From Amphimedon queenslandica (Eukaryota > Porifera > Demospongiae > Haplosclerida > Niphatidae): 64,000 nt of DNA. Positions 11,913 through 22,946 of the stretch are shown here, piece after piece. The position numbers and the translations under genes are program-made. Positions within the stretch are counted from its first letter, which is position 1, and every line of letters starts with the position of its first letter. The stretch covers positions 45,009 through 109,008 of the forward strand of contig NW_003546248.1 of NCBI RefSeq assembly GCF_000090795.2, in the 5' to 3' direction. Below the pieces are notes generated by a model, which had not been told where the DNA came from, ran no database searches, and was given only the letters and a program-made list of their open reading frames with translations.

Positions 11913-13786
11913 AGCTAGTGGTATGAGACACTTGAGAGATCATGGGTTTGTTCATCGAGACATTAAACCAGGGAATATAATGAGATGCATCAATCCTGAT
12001 GGAAGGTACTGCGTGCTTGTACATGTACACGCCCATTTAAATGAATGTTTTTATTACCTAAATGTAGTCTATGTACATGTAAGTAATGTGTCTTTGTTGT
12101 TCTAGTTTTGTATTCAAATTGGCTGATTTTGGTACAGCAAGACAACTTGATCCTAATGAACATTTCACCTCACTACACGGGACGGAGGAGTATCTGGTAA
12201 TAAGAATGATAATAATGTTTGAAAGATTTCCCTTTCATTTCCTCCTTTTTTTATTTTATTTAAATAATAATAATACTACTACTAATAATAATACATAATG
12301 GATGATATGACTTATAATGTCTCTCTTTTTTATACCTCACTCTTCTCCCCTCTCTCTTTCCCTCCCTCCCTCTCTCTCTCTCTTTCCCTCCCTCCCTCCC
12401 TCCCTCTCTCTCTCTCTCTCAGTACCCAGCTATGTACGAACGTGCTCTGATTAACTATCGCTCTAAAGAAGAATTCTTGGACAAAGTGGACCTATGGAGT
12501 TTGGGTGCCACTTTCTTTCACCTTGCCACCGGTCGCTTGCCTTTTCGCCCGTACAGGAAGAGGCAGGACAGAGGAACAATGTTAGTGATTACATGTATAT
12601 GACTCTCACATGATTATCAGTTGATGACAGGTTTAAGATTATAAATGAGAAAAAGACTGGGATTATTCTTGGGTGGCAGCAAGAATATAATGCACCTATA
12701 TACTACAGTGATAGACTCCCACCAGATATAGTCATCTCCCAGTATGTTCTATTGTATTATGCACATATATTTGTACAATTGTATTACAAATTCATTGTAC
12801 TCACATTTTCTAGAGGTCTGAGGGATATCATAACTCCTATTCTTGCTGGAGTGTTGGACACTTTTGATAGCATGTGGGCTTTTGATAGATTTTTTAAAGC
12901 TATCGATGGAATAAAGAAACAAAATGTAAGAGAGAGAGAGGGAGAAAGATCATGAAGGATTATGTATTGTGTTAGGTTGTTCATATTTTCTGCGTGAGTC
13001 GTTGTACGTGTCACATGATTTATGTAGACGATGCAGGAGAAGCTGACATGTTAGTAATACATGCATGTACATGTACATGTATTTAGCGACAATGATCTCT
13101 TCCTTTTTCTACCTCCCCTCACCTCTAATAGTATTCCAAAGTTTAAGGAGTTGATAGCAAGACAGACTTCCTTAGACCCGAAGCACATGGAAATGTATCT
13201 GGAAAATATTTTATTTGGAACGGAACCAGTCAGAGCAAGAGACCTTCCACTGACAACAGTAATTTAATTGATTAATTTTATTGTTTAATTAATTATTGTT
13301 GTAGCCTGATTCTCCATTGACTGTGTTTGGCGGTCCTCCTCAAAAACCTGACAAACTAGCTACACCTGTTGTCAGTTAGTGTTTCTATATTATTATTATT
13401 ATACTGTATTTATTATTATTATATTATTATTGTTTAGCCCAACCTCCTAATATGCCACCTGAAACAACTATGGTTGACGATCTACGATACGCCAAAGTTA
13501 GAATAACTTTTAAAATAAACTTTCTCTTCCATTCTCTCTCTCCCCCTCTCTCCCTCCCTCTCAGGATTGCACAAAGGCAATATGGGTAATGTACAGAGCA
13601 GCAGAGACAATGGACAGATACTTTAGACTAATGAACCAAGGGGCTTTGTGTCTGAGGGAAACTCTGGACAAGGACTATCGTGCCTGGTGTAGGAAATATG
13701 AAGAAGTACAAGTTCGTTTTAACTCGCTAATTGACATCAGTAACTCTCAGATAGTCGGGTAATAGTGTTAATAATTAGAAATAATG

Positions 13787-13842
<56 letters not shown>

Positions 13843-13882
13843 CCAATCACAATAATAATAAAGCAAAGAAATGATAAGGATA

Positions 13883-13915
<33 letters not shown>

Positions 13916-15058
13916 TTGTTTCTGTTTTTATGTTTAGTCTTCAGTCTGATGTTGAATTCCTTCAAGCTATCAACCCACTTTGTAACAATGGTAGGAATCA
14001 TATTGCTCATCTAAATGCATTAATCACCTTTTTCTTCTGTTCTTCCTCCTTCGCCCTCACTCACTCCCTTTTTCCTTATCAGCATTTGATCATGATATTG
14101 CTGATCTTCAAAGACAACTTGAAGACAAGAATAAACATCTTGTGGATGTCAGTAATCATGCAATTCGTTACATGATAAGCTGATACCTCTTGATTGTTTT
14201 AGGTTAGAGATCAAAGCTTTGCTCTTCATGAACAGACAAAGGATTTCCACTCAACAGTTAATTCAATAACCAGCTCAAGCATTTGGGACACTAACTATCT
14301 TGCCAAAGTTTTTAATGAAAGGTATGTATCTTATGTAGGGGACTGTGTTTAGATTAAACATTTTGGTTAAAGCAAAAAAAATAATGCCACCTTTTACAAG
14401 TATATTCTACTTAATCCACTGTAGTACCAAGACTATGATGTCATATGTTGATAAAGTTGAAGAAATTTTTAATGCTTTTCAAGAACAGAAGAAGCAAAGA
14501 GGCGGTATGCCTGAATATATTTTTTATACTTAATATTTTTTAAATAATTTTATATTACAGCTATTCATGGTGACTATGATAGAAGGTCACATGAATATAA
14601 CAAGTGAGTAACTTTTTGATACATTTACATATACGTTGTACACGTACTTGTGTTGTGTAGAATCTTTGAACTGATTTCAATCAAAGTTGGATTTTTTATA
14701 AATTTTCAAAGTTGATCAAATTAGTAGTACATGGTTGTGGGCCAAAATTAAAAAGGAGAAAATTGTTTGTTTTTTGTGGAGCAGATTCCAATCAAATTTG
14801 AATTTTTTAATGAATTTAAAATTTGTATTTGTCTCTTTTCTCTCAACAGGAGAACCATTAAGGAAAGGTTGGGAATGGCTGACAAGAAATTATCAGAAAT
14901 GATAGCAGGAAGAAATCATGTTTATGGCAACTTATATCATTTCCTAGAGTGAGACTAAGAGAGAGGGAGGGAGGGAGAGAAAGAGAGGGAGGGAGGGAGG
15001 GAGGGAGGGAGGGAGGGAGGGAGAGAGGGAGGGAGGGAGGGAGAGAGAGGGAGGGAGG

Positions 15059-15108
<50 letters not shown>

Positions 15109-15858
15109 CAGAGAGAAGGGAGACAAAGGGGCATAGAGAGTTGTATTATTCCATCACTTGTTGTTAATTTTTTAAATTTCTTTAAGGAAATGTACTCCTG
15201 TTCGTGAAGATTTACGTAATTTAATGGCGTCCCTTGACCATAGTGCTCAATGCACCAAAGAGGATACAATAAGACTGCAGAAAGTAAATAACTACTTGTA
15301 TATTCTTCAGGGGTGTCTCTGGCAAAGGTTTTGTTGTTTTATTGAAGGATTGACTTAATTAGTGGGTACATCTTGCTGCTAGTTAACTGACACCATCGAC
15401 TATATAATATCAATTTTTATATATAGCTATTACTCTCTTCTTGTTTAGTGGTTGCCTCATCATCAGCAAAGAATGCAGAACTTGCTAGGGAAGTTACCTA
15501 ACAGCTTGTCAGGAGGAGGAGGAGGAGGAGGAGGGATGGGGACTTTACAGCTTAACAGTTTGCGCAGGTTAGACTTACTAAGATGAGGAAAATGTAATAA
15601 AAATTGATCCAACTTTGATTTAAAAGAGCATGGGAAAGTTCATGTCTGAATGCTTTTTCTCAAAAGGCTCTTGACCAATTAATATTACATGATAAATGTA
15701 GAAAATTTGAGCAACAAAAAATGTAGTTATTATTGTTGTTGTTGTTTTTTTCTAGTTTGCTCCAAAGAGCTCGTGAATCAACTGGGGACCTCCTTAAACT
15801 AGCTGACAAGCAAAAAACATTGATCCATCCTCCTTCTGATAAAAAAGAAAAATCATAA
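11227..15858 (+). CDS. TBK1: TBK1/IKK-epsilon-type serine/threonine kinase
   Basis: Twenty-two exons join without frame error to 758 residues (human TBK1: 729). In vertebrates this kinase phosphorylates IRF3 and autophagy receptors downstream of nucleic-acid sensors. Visible motifs are the Gly loop LGQGATG at 34-40, VAIK Lys57, HRDIKPGN with Asp153, DFG at 175-177, and activation-loop [12 protein letters not shown] with Ser190 matching human Ser172. After the kinase lobe [20 protein letters not shown] begins the ubiquitin-like domain, followed by a long helical scaffold/dimerisation region ([20 protein letters not shown]) and a C-terminal helical tail with a polyglycine tract coded by (GGA)n at 15513-15537. 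Exon 1 is 11227-11370 and the last exon is 15756-15858. Several introns are almost pure (ATT)n or (GGGA)n. A single IKK-epsilon/TBK1 ancestor is equally possible. Confidence 0.95.
11745..11914 (+). repeat. (ATT)n microsatellite in TBK1 intron 3
   Basis: Two long ATT runs, split by cattatacgtacacacattc, fill the intron between 11727 and the next exon at 11915. They form the polypyrimidine/acceptor context directly. Confidence 0.9.
13787..13914. repeat. Inverted (ATT)n / (AAT)n microsatellite pair
   Basis: In the TBK1 intron between exons ending 13758 and starting 13938, an ATT run (13787-13842) is followed about 40 bp later by an AAT run (13885-13914). The two arms can pair into a hairpin. 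Confidence 0.8.
14954..15114 (+). repeat. Purine-rich (GGGA)n/(GA)n simple repeat
   Basis: The short intron between TBK1 exons ending at 14948 and starting at 15187 is dominated by GGGA and GA repeats. Predicted open frames here (Pro/Ser/Leu- or Arg/Glu-rich) are artefacts. Confidence 0.9.
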
Positions 15859-15972
15859 AACTTTTATTAACAGTTATTTTTTTGTCAAAAAAAATAATGA
15901 TAATGATTATTTTACCCTTATTGTGGGGTGTGGTTTTGTAGTAGGTGTGGTTTATTAGAAGCGTAAATAAAA

Positions 15973-17833
15973 ATGGAGGCCAGAAGTAGAGGAAATCGTT
16001 TCTTCTCTCAGAGTCAGTATAAAGACGCTCTGGAAAGCTACTCCTCAGCACTTGTAAGATATTGAGCGTTTCTTTCATTCCTAACATCTTCCTTATTGCT
16101 AGTCTAGAGGGTATACAATAAAGTTTTTATTATGACATTATGGAACTATTTTCCATTCAAAATTAATCTTTCCCCTTTCTATTTCCCTTTTTGTCTCTCT
16201 TTATTTTTATTTCCTTTTCTCCCTCTGTCTCTCTGTAGACTAAGACTCCAAAAGACTCTCGCCTATTCACCAACAGGGCATTGTGTCATATTAAACTAGG
16301 ACAATGGTCATCAGTCATTGATGATTGTCAGACAGCCATTCAGATTGACCCAGCTGGCGTTAAGGCGCACTTTTATATCGGACAGGCTTACACTGAATTG
16401 GGTAATCATGAAAGAGCAATTGAAGCATTTGAAACAGGTGAGGACAGGGAAGAGAGAATATTTAAAATATATAACCACATATGACCACCTCTTTATTCAT
16501 TATCACTTACTAATTTTCTTGCAATTAGCTACACTATTATTTATTCATTAAAAAAAAAAATATATATATATATAGTAAAAAGAATAGAGCCCTTTTCACA
16601 CTGGCAAAAGTAATACGTATTAATGCCTATTAATTGTATTCACACTATAGAGTGGTTTCAAATTAATGGACATCACTCTCACTTTACTTCCAAGCTCCAG
16701 AGGTGGATTGTAATGTGGTGTGACCAAAGCACTTTAAAAACTGTGCCAGTGTGAAAAGGCCTTAGTATTCATGCATACAAAATGCATGTCATTTTTCATT
16801 AATTCTTGTAAGATAATATTTATTATGAAATTAGCTCATAAACTTGCTAAGGAGCAGAGGAGGAATTTCGGTGATGACATAGCAAGTGCTTTGAGACAAG
16901 CAAAGAGAAAAGTATAACATTTTTGAGAAAAAAACTCGCCCAACTTTCCACTCCTTTTTAGAGGTGGCAAGAAAAAGAGGAGCAAAGGTTAAACCAGCAG
17001 TCTGACCTACTTCATCTTTTAAATGATTTACTCCTGAAACACAAAGATGAGCTCTTGGCTGAGTCGAATTCGCTGTCAATAGAAGAGCAGGAGAGAGAGT
17101 CTGAAGTGATCGTCAAGCAACATGTAAAAAGAATAATAGTTATAGTTTTATTTATTTTTATTTTCATTCGTAGGATGAGAGGTTGAAAGAATTGAAACGT
17201 GTCTTTGAAGAAGCTGATGCCTCGAGAAAAGTAACTAAATGTGTCAGGAAGAAGTTTAAAAATGGAGAATTCTCTCATTTGTAAAAAAAGCCAAATTTAA
17301 TTGTAATCAGCTCAAACTTTTTACACAACATAAGTACATGTCTATATATCAGGAAAAAAATATAAAATTGGAGAATTCTTCACCATTTTATTCTCTTCTT
17401 GTTCATACCTTATATTTTAGTACAGCACATCTTGTGCTTTATTGCTCTCCGTTTTCTATCATTTTCTTCTCTAGAGCAGAGATGTGCCTGATTACCTGTG
17501 TGGTAAAATCAGTTTTGAGCTAATGGAGGATCCTGTCATCACTCCCAGTGGAATAACGTAAAATATAAATAAAATTAATATTTAATTTATTATTATTTTG
17601 TTGCTTATATTCATGTAGATATGATAGGAAAGATATTGAGGAACATTTAAATGTACGTGATTATTGTTTTGACTTGTATTTTATTGTTAATGTTATTTTT
17701 AATGTAGAGGGTTGGTCATTTCGATCCTATCACAAGGACAAAGTTAACTTCGGATCAACTGACATCAAATCTTGCAATGAAGGAAGTGGTTGATGCCTTT
17801 GTCACTGAAAATGAATGGATTGAAGATTACTGA
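15973..17833 (+). CDS. STUB1: CHIP/STUB1, TPR and U-box co-chaperone E3 ubiquitin ligase
   Basis: Eight exons (15973-16053, 16239-16437, 16835-16911, 16962-17123, 17174-17230, 17475-17557, 17619-17652, 17708-17833) give 272 residues; human CHIP is 303, the difference being mainly its longer N-terminus. CHIP binds the EEVD tails of Hsp70/Hsp90 through three TPRs and ubiquitinates their clients. Seen here: TPR motifs ([30 protein letters not shown]), [11 protein letters not shown], a coiled-coil linker, and a near-identical U-box ([40 protein letters not shown]) ending in WIEDY. The start codon is only 114 bp after the TBK1 stop. Intron 2 carries a MITE. Confidence 0.97.
16587..16762. mobile_element. 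MITE in CHIP intron 2
   Basis: About 176 bp. The left end reads GCCCTTTTCACACTGGCA and the right end is its near-perfect inverse (TGCCAGTGTGAAAAGGCC). No coding capacity. Exact ends and target duplication are unclear, and the superfamily is not assigned. Confidence 0.6.
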
Positions 17834-18195
17834 ACTAGAAACAACTGCATAATTAAACAATACACTACTGAATTTATTATTAAAATAATCATAACACATC
17901 TACAGTTATTTGTGCTTTTTTGTCTGTGTTTATTTTTTCAAAATTTTTAAATACAACTCTCCTATGACTCGCAAACTTAAAACCTAGGATGTTGTTGGGA
18001 TATCAATATTATCTAAGAACGACACAACTATAATAATGATTCAAGACATACACAATAATTAAGAATGAGGCAAAATCCATTTATTATAATGGGATCTAAT
18101 TTTGAGTTCATCAAAATTATAATTTTAAATTTTTTCACATCTCTTCAGCAACAGGTCACTCGATGATTGCGTAATAACAACGCCAAGTCATTCCA
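17834..18195. other. Convergent intergenic region, CHIP / UPF2 pseudo-copy
   Basis: The region holds the CHIP 3' end and, from about 18052 on, the 3' flank that is duplicated at about 27726. No other feature seen. Confidence 0.5.
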
Positions 18196-21100
18196 TCACT
18201 TCCTACTGTTCCATCCAGGGGGTTTCTTATGTGGGTGTGGCTTGAAATGGTTGCCATGGTGATGCTGAGGATTCCAGGCTGGATGGTGTTGAGGTGGTTG
18301 TCTCAATGGGATCTGACGAGAAGAATTGACTTGGTAGAAATCTTGAGCTAACAATTAATAAATGATGAAATTTAAAAAAATAATAAATAAATACAAACCT
18401 TCCTCTTCCTGTCTCAGTTCTTCAGTTTGCCTTCGCTCGTGTGTCAGTACAATCTTTTTCATTTCTTTCTTCTCATTCTCAAGTGCCTAATGGAGGACAG
18501 GGAGATTTTTTTGGAGTTCATTTTTGAAAATTTTTGTTAATATTGAATTGATGTTAATAAAATTTAGTGGAATTAATTTCAGTGGATTTGAGCCTCCACA
18601 AAAATTACTTCCACAAGAAACGAACTAGCTATAGCACAGTAACTGCTTACCAGTTGGGTTTCCTTGAGGCCTGATGCCAGGATATTGTCAGCTGGTACAT
18701 TCAACTCTTTGAGCTAAAATAAGACACAAAAGAAGACAATTTTATAAACATTTTGAGTTTAAAATCCCTTGATTTTTCCAAATTTCAGTTGACACCATTA
18801 GCCATTATACTGATCCTTATTCTCACCTGAGGCTTGTTTCCTTTCTTCATCAAAACTGTGAACTTCATTTGACCTTTATCTTCAACTAGAGAGAAAGAGA
18901 AAGGGGAGGAACGAGGAGAAAAGAAGTAAATAAATGTACTGGTATTATAGCACCAACCAGTGCTGGTAGTAGCTGGTTTTTCAATTGGTTTACGAAGTGT
19001 TATAGGTATAGCTATATCAACAACAGGAACTTTAGGAACATCAGCTCTACAAGTCTAGGGAGAAAGAGAAAGATAAGAGCATATCAAACTCACTTGTAAA
19101 GTTTGAAATGATTCCAAGAAATAATTTTTGAGCTATGAGCAATTTTTGAAAAATACCAAAGGCTATAACGACATAAATGTGCATTAGAAAATGTAATAAA
19201 AATTTGGGGTAATTTCGGAGCCACTTTTTGAAACATACCCAAGGCTATACAGCCCATGGTTTTTTGAAAAAATGGCTCCAAAATCACACCTTATTTTTAT
19301 TACATTTTCTAATGGACATTGATGTCCTTATGCTATGCAGAAAGTTTGAGCTGATTCCGACAAATAATTTTTGAGTTATGAGCATTTTTAAAAAAGAGCC
19401 AATTTTTGAAAAATACCCAAGGCTATAGCCCATGGTTTTTTCTGAAAAATGGCTCCAAAATCACCCCAAATTTTTATTACATTTTCTAATGGACATTGAT
19501 GTCCTTATGCTATGTAGAAAGATTGAGCAGATTCCGACAAATAATTTTCAAGTTATGAGCATTTAAAAAAAACGACCCAATTTTTGAAAAATACGCAAGG
19601 CTATAATAGCCCATGGTTTTTTCGAAAAAATGGCTCCGAAATTACCCAAATTTTTATTACATTTTCTAATGGACATTGATGTCCTTATGCTATGTAGAAA
19701 GATTGAGCATATTCCGACAAATAATTTTCGAGTTATGAGCATTTTTAAAAACGAGCCAATTTTTAAAAAATATCCAAGGCTATAGCCCATGGTTTTTTCT
19801 GAAAAATGGCTCCGAAATCACCCCAAATTTTTAATACATTTTCTAATGGATATTGATGTCCTTATGCTACGTAGAAAGTTTGAGCCGATTCCAACAAATA
19901 ATTTTCGAGTAATAAGCATTTTTAAAAACGAGCCAATTTTTGAAAAATACCCAAGGCTATAGCCCATGCTTTTTTCTGAAAAATGGCTCCGAAATCCCCC
20001 CCTAATTTTTATTACATTTTCTAATGGACATTGATGTCCTTATGCTATGCAGAAAGTTTGAGCTGATTCCGACAAATAATTTTCAAGTTATGAGCATTTT
20101 TAAAAAAGAGCCAATTTTTGAAAAATACCCAAGGCTATAGCCCATGGTTTTTTCTGAAAAATGGCTCAAAAATTACCCCAAATTTTTATTACATTTTCTA
20201 ATGGACATTGATGTCCTTATGCTATGTAGAAAGTTTGAGCTAATTCCGACAAATAATTTTCGAGTTATAAGCATTTTTAAAAACGAGCCAATTTTTGAAA
20301 AATATCCAAGGCTATAGTGCTTGATTCATTCCAAAAATTAGCCCCTCCCCCACATTTTCATTATAATTTATTTTCATTGTCATAAAAACTAACTTCTGTT
20401 ATCATTTCATCAAATTCAGCCAAAAAGTTTTATCTTCTGCACATTTCAATAACTCTGGACCCTTATTCATCACAGCTGTGTCCTAACAAACAAACAAACA
20501 AACATGTACATAAATAAAAAAAACAAACAAACTCACGCCGCCAAAATCAACCAAGTCGGACATCTCGTCATCCTCAACATCCTCCTCCTCCTCATTCTAA
20601 AATAATTTCAATTCTAAAAAAATTAATTTAAAAACCTAACCTCTTCTTCTTCCTCCTCATCCTCCTCCCCCTCTTGCTTCCCTCCCCAATCAAACCCTCT
20701 CTCATCTTCATCATCACTCTCCTCTCCTCCTCCATCCTCTCCCCCATCACTCTCTCCTAGTTTGGTCCTGAAGGTCTTTTCAAGTTCAGAGAGAGCTTCC
20801 TGAGCTTCAGTTACGTTGTTGTATAGAACAAGGTTAGGATGAAGGGAGAGGAGACAGTCTGTGATAACGTATTCAACTTCAAGTGGCAATGGCTGACGTT
20901 TGTTTAGCAAATAACACTACACAGAGAGAGGGGGAGAGAGAGAGGGGGGGGAGGAGAGAAAAACTTAATGGTCATTATCATTATAAAATAGTGTTTTACT
21001 TGAAAAACAATGATAAAGGAGTCAAGTTTGCGTTTGGAGGATCCATGGTCAAAATAACTGCCACAAGTATCCAGCAACATGCAAACCAGTCTAGCTCTGA

Positions 21101-21226
21101 AATAAGAGTCAAAAGGATCAAGAGAACCAGCAAAACCTAACACAACAACAACAAAAACAACAATACTTGATAACTGCCATCCTCCTCTGATTCATGTGTG
21201 GCAGATTAGTCTCCAAACCTGTATAC
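18196..21226 (-). pseudogene. Truncated 3' copy of UPF2
   Basis: This holds the last ten exons of UPF2, nearly identical to the intact gene downstream, including the C-terminal His/Pro-rich tail and stop at 18196-18198. The exon starting with GLETNLPHMNQRRMAVIK (near 21226-21166) stops after IK: its remaining half, including FLGELYTYQ, and the following intron are deleted, so that exon runs straight into the next intron. All MIF4G 1 and 2 exons are absent. The exons kept (for example GSLDPFDSYFRARLVCM and the acidic LGESDGGEDGGG exon) are still open, so the copy is young or some product is tolerated. It has no visible promoter or start, so I call it a pseudogene. Confidence 0.85.
19085..20325. 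repeat. Tandem ~177-bp repeat array (family B), copy 1
   Basis: Six to seven head-to-tail units in a UPF2-copy intron, with AGCCCATGG-type landmarks near 19250, 19428, 19609, 19786, 19963 and 20138 (spacing about 177 bp). Each unit contains the palindrome GGCTATAGCC, then TGGCTCCGAAATCACCCCAA, then a gtagaaagtttgagctgatt box. Confidence 0.93.
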
Positions 21227-21309
21227 ATGTAAGGAAGGTTGGGCTTGATAAATGTACATACATGTACACGTACATGGACTATAGTGCTGATATAGAATAA
21301 GGTAATTTG

Positions 21310-21407
21310 AGCTGATTCAGATCAAATTTGAAATTTAATTGCACGAATTTTTAAAGTTGGCAAAAAATTGGCCAAATAACTTGCATGGACTATAGTACAG
21401 GGTATAT
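21310..21407. repeat. Dispersed family A repeat fragment
   Basis: This carries gagctgattcagatcaaatt, then tggactatagtacagggtat, matching 31690-31800 in the duplicate. One partial monomer. Confidence 0.7.
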
Positions 21408-22238
21408 AATAATAATAATAATAATAATAATAGTAACTTTCCAGTGACACAAATGAAGGATTAAAAATTTCAGGAGGATAGGTCAGATAATGGTAGCACT
21501 GGAGGTCTGAGTCGAACATGCCGAAACAGCCTTTACAAACAAACACACACACAAAATTTAGACAGAATACACTAGTTATTATTTAAGAGAAGTTTGTAGT
21601 AGAAGGGCTTAACATACATAAATTACATGGACAGAGTGAGTGAAAGGTGCATGCTTGATTAGGGTTAAAAACAGATTCAAATGTGGACCAGAAGTGATTT
21701 TTTATGATTACTAGAGCTGCATTTGGAGACAGTGAGTCTTGGATGACAAGTAGTGAATTCCACAAACGAGGGAGGCGGTTGTAATAAAAGTGACAGTTCA
21801 GGTTTGTGGAGGAAACAGAGTGTCGGAGCTTGAGACCAGCACCAGAACGTGTAGCATTAGTGGAGAAGAAGACATTGTCCAGAATATTGAAGGAAGGGTC
21901 AGGTGTCTTTATGGCTTTAATGAAAAATATCAGATCTTGTAACTCAAAGGTCATCATCAGAGGGAGGAGATTTAGGGACCTTAGTCTGGTCTTGTAGTCA
22001 CTGGTGAAATGATTGAGAATGAACTTGGTCGCCCTTCTTTGTACCCTCTCAAGGACCACAATGTCTTTAATGAGGTAAGGCCTCCAGATTACAAAGTATT
22101 GGACGGACAAGTGTCAAATAAAGTTGCTTTTTGGTAGATATAGAAGTTGAGGATGTGAAGGTACGTCTTAGCAGAGCTAACATTCGATAGGCCTTGGAGA
22201 CAACACAATTAATATGCTCTGAGAAAGAGAGATCAGAT
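21408..22238 (-). mobile_element. 5'-truncated non-LTR retrotransposon (RT C-terminus) with (TTA)n tail
   Basis: On the minus strand a reading frame from about 22110 to 21583 contains VLERVQRRATKFILNHFTSD, LRSLNLLPLMM and YYNRLPRLWNSL, the region after the reverse transcriptase fingers/palm in LINE ORF2 proteins. An upstream segment (SEHINCVVSKAYRMLALLRR, TLVRPIL) belongs to the same ORF but is one frameshift away. The 3' end is a (TTA)n tail at 21408-21431. The element interrupts sequence that is continuous in the duplicate at 31800, so its borders are known to within a few bases. It is inactive. Confidence 0.85.
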
Positions 22239-22329
22239 TAAAAATGGCCGAGAGACGGTCCTCACACTTTCTAAATTCTGACACACACATTGATGCCTTT
22301 ATGAGCACGTAATGCATGCACAGTATATA

Positions 22330-22551
22330 ATCATTATCAACATTACAATATCGACTGTATTCTTCCTGTGCGTCCCAATTATTCATGTAAAATCCCACAA
22401 CATTACAACCTATAAAACAATAGTAACGGTACTTAGAAACAACTGGACTACTTTTTTGTTTCAATAGCAAAGCGGCTACTGATGAATCTACACCTCCAGA
22501 CATTGCCATGCCTACATTTCTTATTACTCGGAGCCATTTTGTATTCCACAT
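22330..22551 (-). pseudogene. 5' fragment of TRMU/MnmA tRNA 2-thiouridylase
   Basis: Two exons, 22551-22452 and 22409 down to about 22340, encode MWNTKWLRVIRNVGMAMSGG and then SCNVVGFYMNNWDAQEEYS. The SGGVDSSVAALLLKQK PP-loop and the GFYMNNWD strand are the hallmark of the ATP-PPase domain of mitochondrial tRNA-specific 2-thiouridylase, which thiolates U34 of mt-tRNA Lys, Glu and Gln. Homology stops close to the edge of the UPF2 duplication; no CxxC or later catalytic segment follows. I read it as a gene truncated by the rearrangement. A second, complete TRMU elsewhere is expected. Confidence 0.7.
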
Positions 22552-22946
22552 GGGTTTATGAAACTCGTGCTCATGTGATCCATGTTTCATGTAAAGTTGA
22601 TTATTATAATCGATTACAGAGTCTAGAGATCTTTCTTTCTTATTCTTCACTCTTCCCTAGGCCCTCTTCCTCTTATAGTAGTTCAGGCTACTGTGTCATA
22701 TACTCGTGTAAGTTAATTATGTCAGTTGGTGTGAGTGTGTTGAGATAGTCGGGTTAATAACAAGTCACAGTGAGTTTGTGATTTCCATATTAATGCCATT
22801 ATGCCACAGTCATAAAAATAGTCTAGACCCTCAAGAGTCTGGTACCAATTACATCATTGTGTCATAAAATTTATCTGTTATAAGACACACATCATTTGAA
22901 TTGGATCTGTTAGGTACTGTATGCATATATTGTAAATCTCTATAGG
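22552..22946. other. Intergenic region upstream of the TRMU fragment
   Basis: About 395 bp with no supported gene, repeat or RNA. It may hold the old TRMU promoter. Confidence 0.4.

Larger units (their letters stand above)
18052..22290. repeat. Segmental duplication, copy 1 (matches 27726-31853)
   Basis: From gaggcaaaatccatttatta near 18068 to ctaaattctgacacac near 22285, this segment matches 27726-31853 in the same orientation, through exons, introns and 3' flank alike. It differs by a LINE insertion (21408-22238), a deletion near 21160 and a different number of 177-bp repeats. See findings. Confidence 0.92.

Noticed and set aside
14944-15167. Ser/Pro/Leu- or Arg/Glu-rich open frames
   Set aside because: They are translations of (GGGA)n/(GA)n simple repeats in a TBK1 intron.
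19085-20325. CRISPR-like array
   Set aside because: Units are 177 bp, contiguous, diverged and without unique spacers, in a eukaryotic intron.
22260-22300. Continuation of TRMU (KCED resembling the DCED of TRMU)
   Set aside because: This stretch is part of the UPF2 intron duplicated at 31820-31850, so the resemblance is chance.
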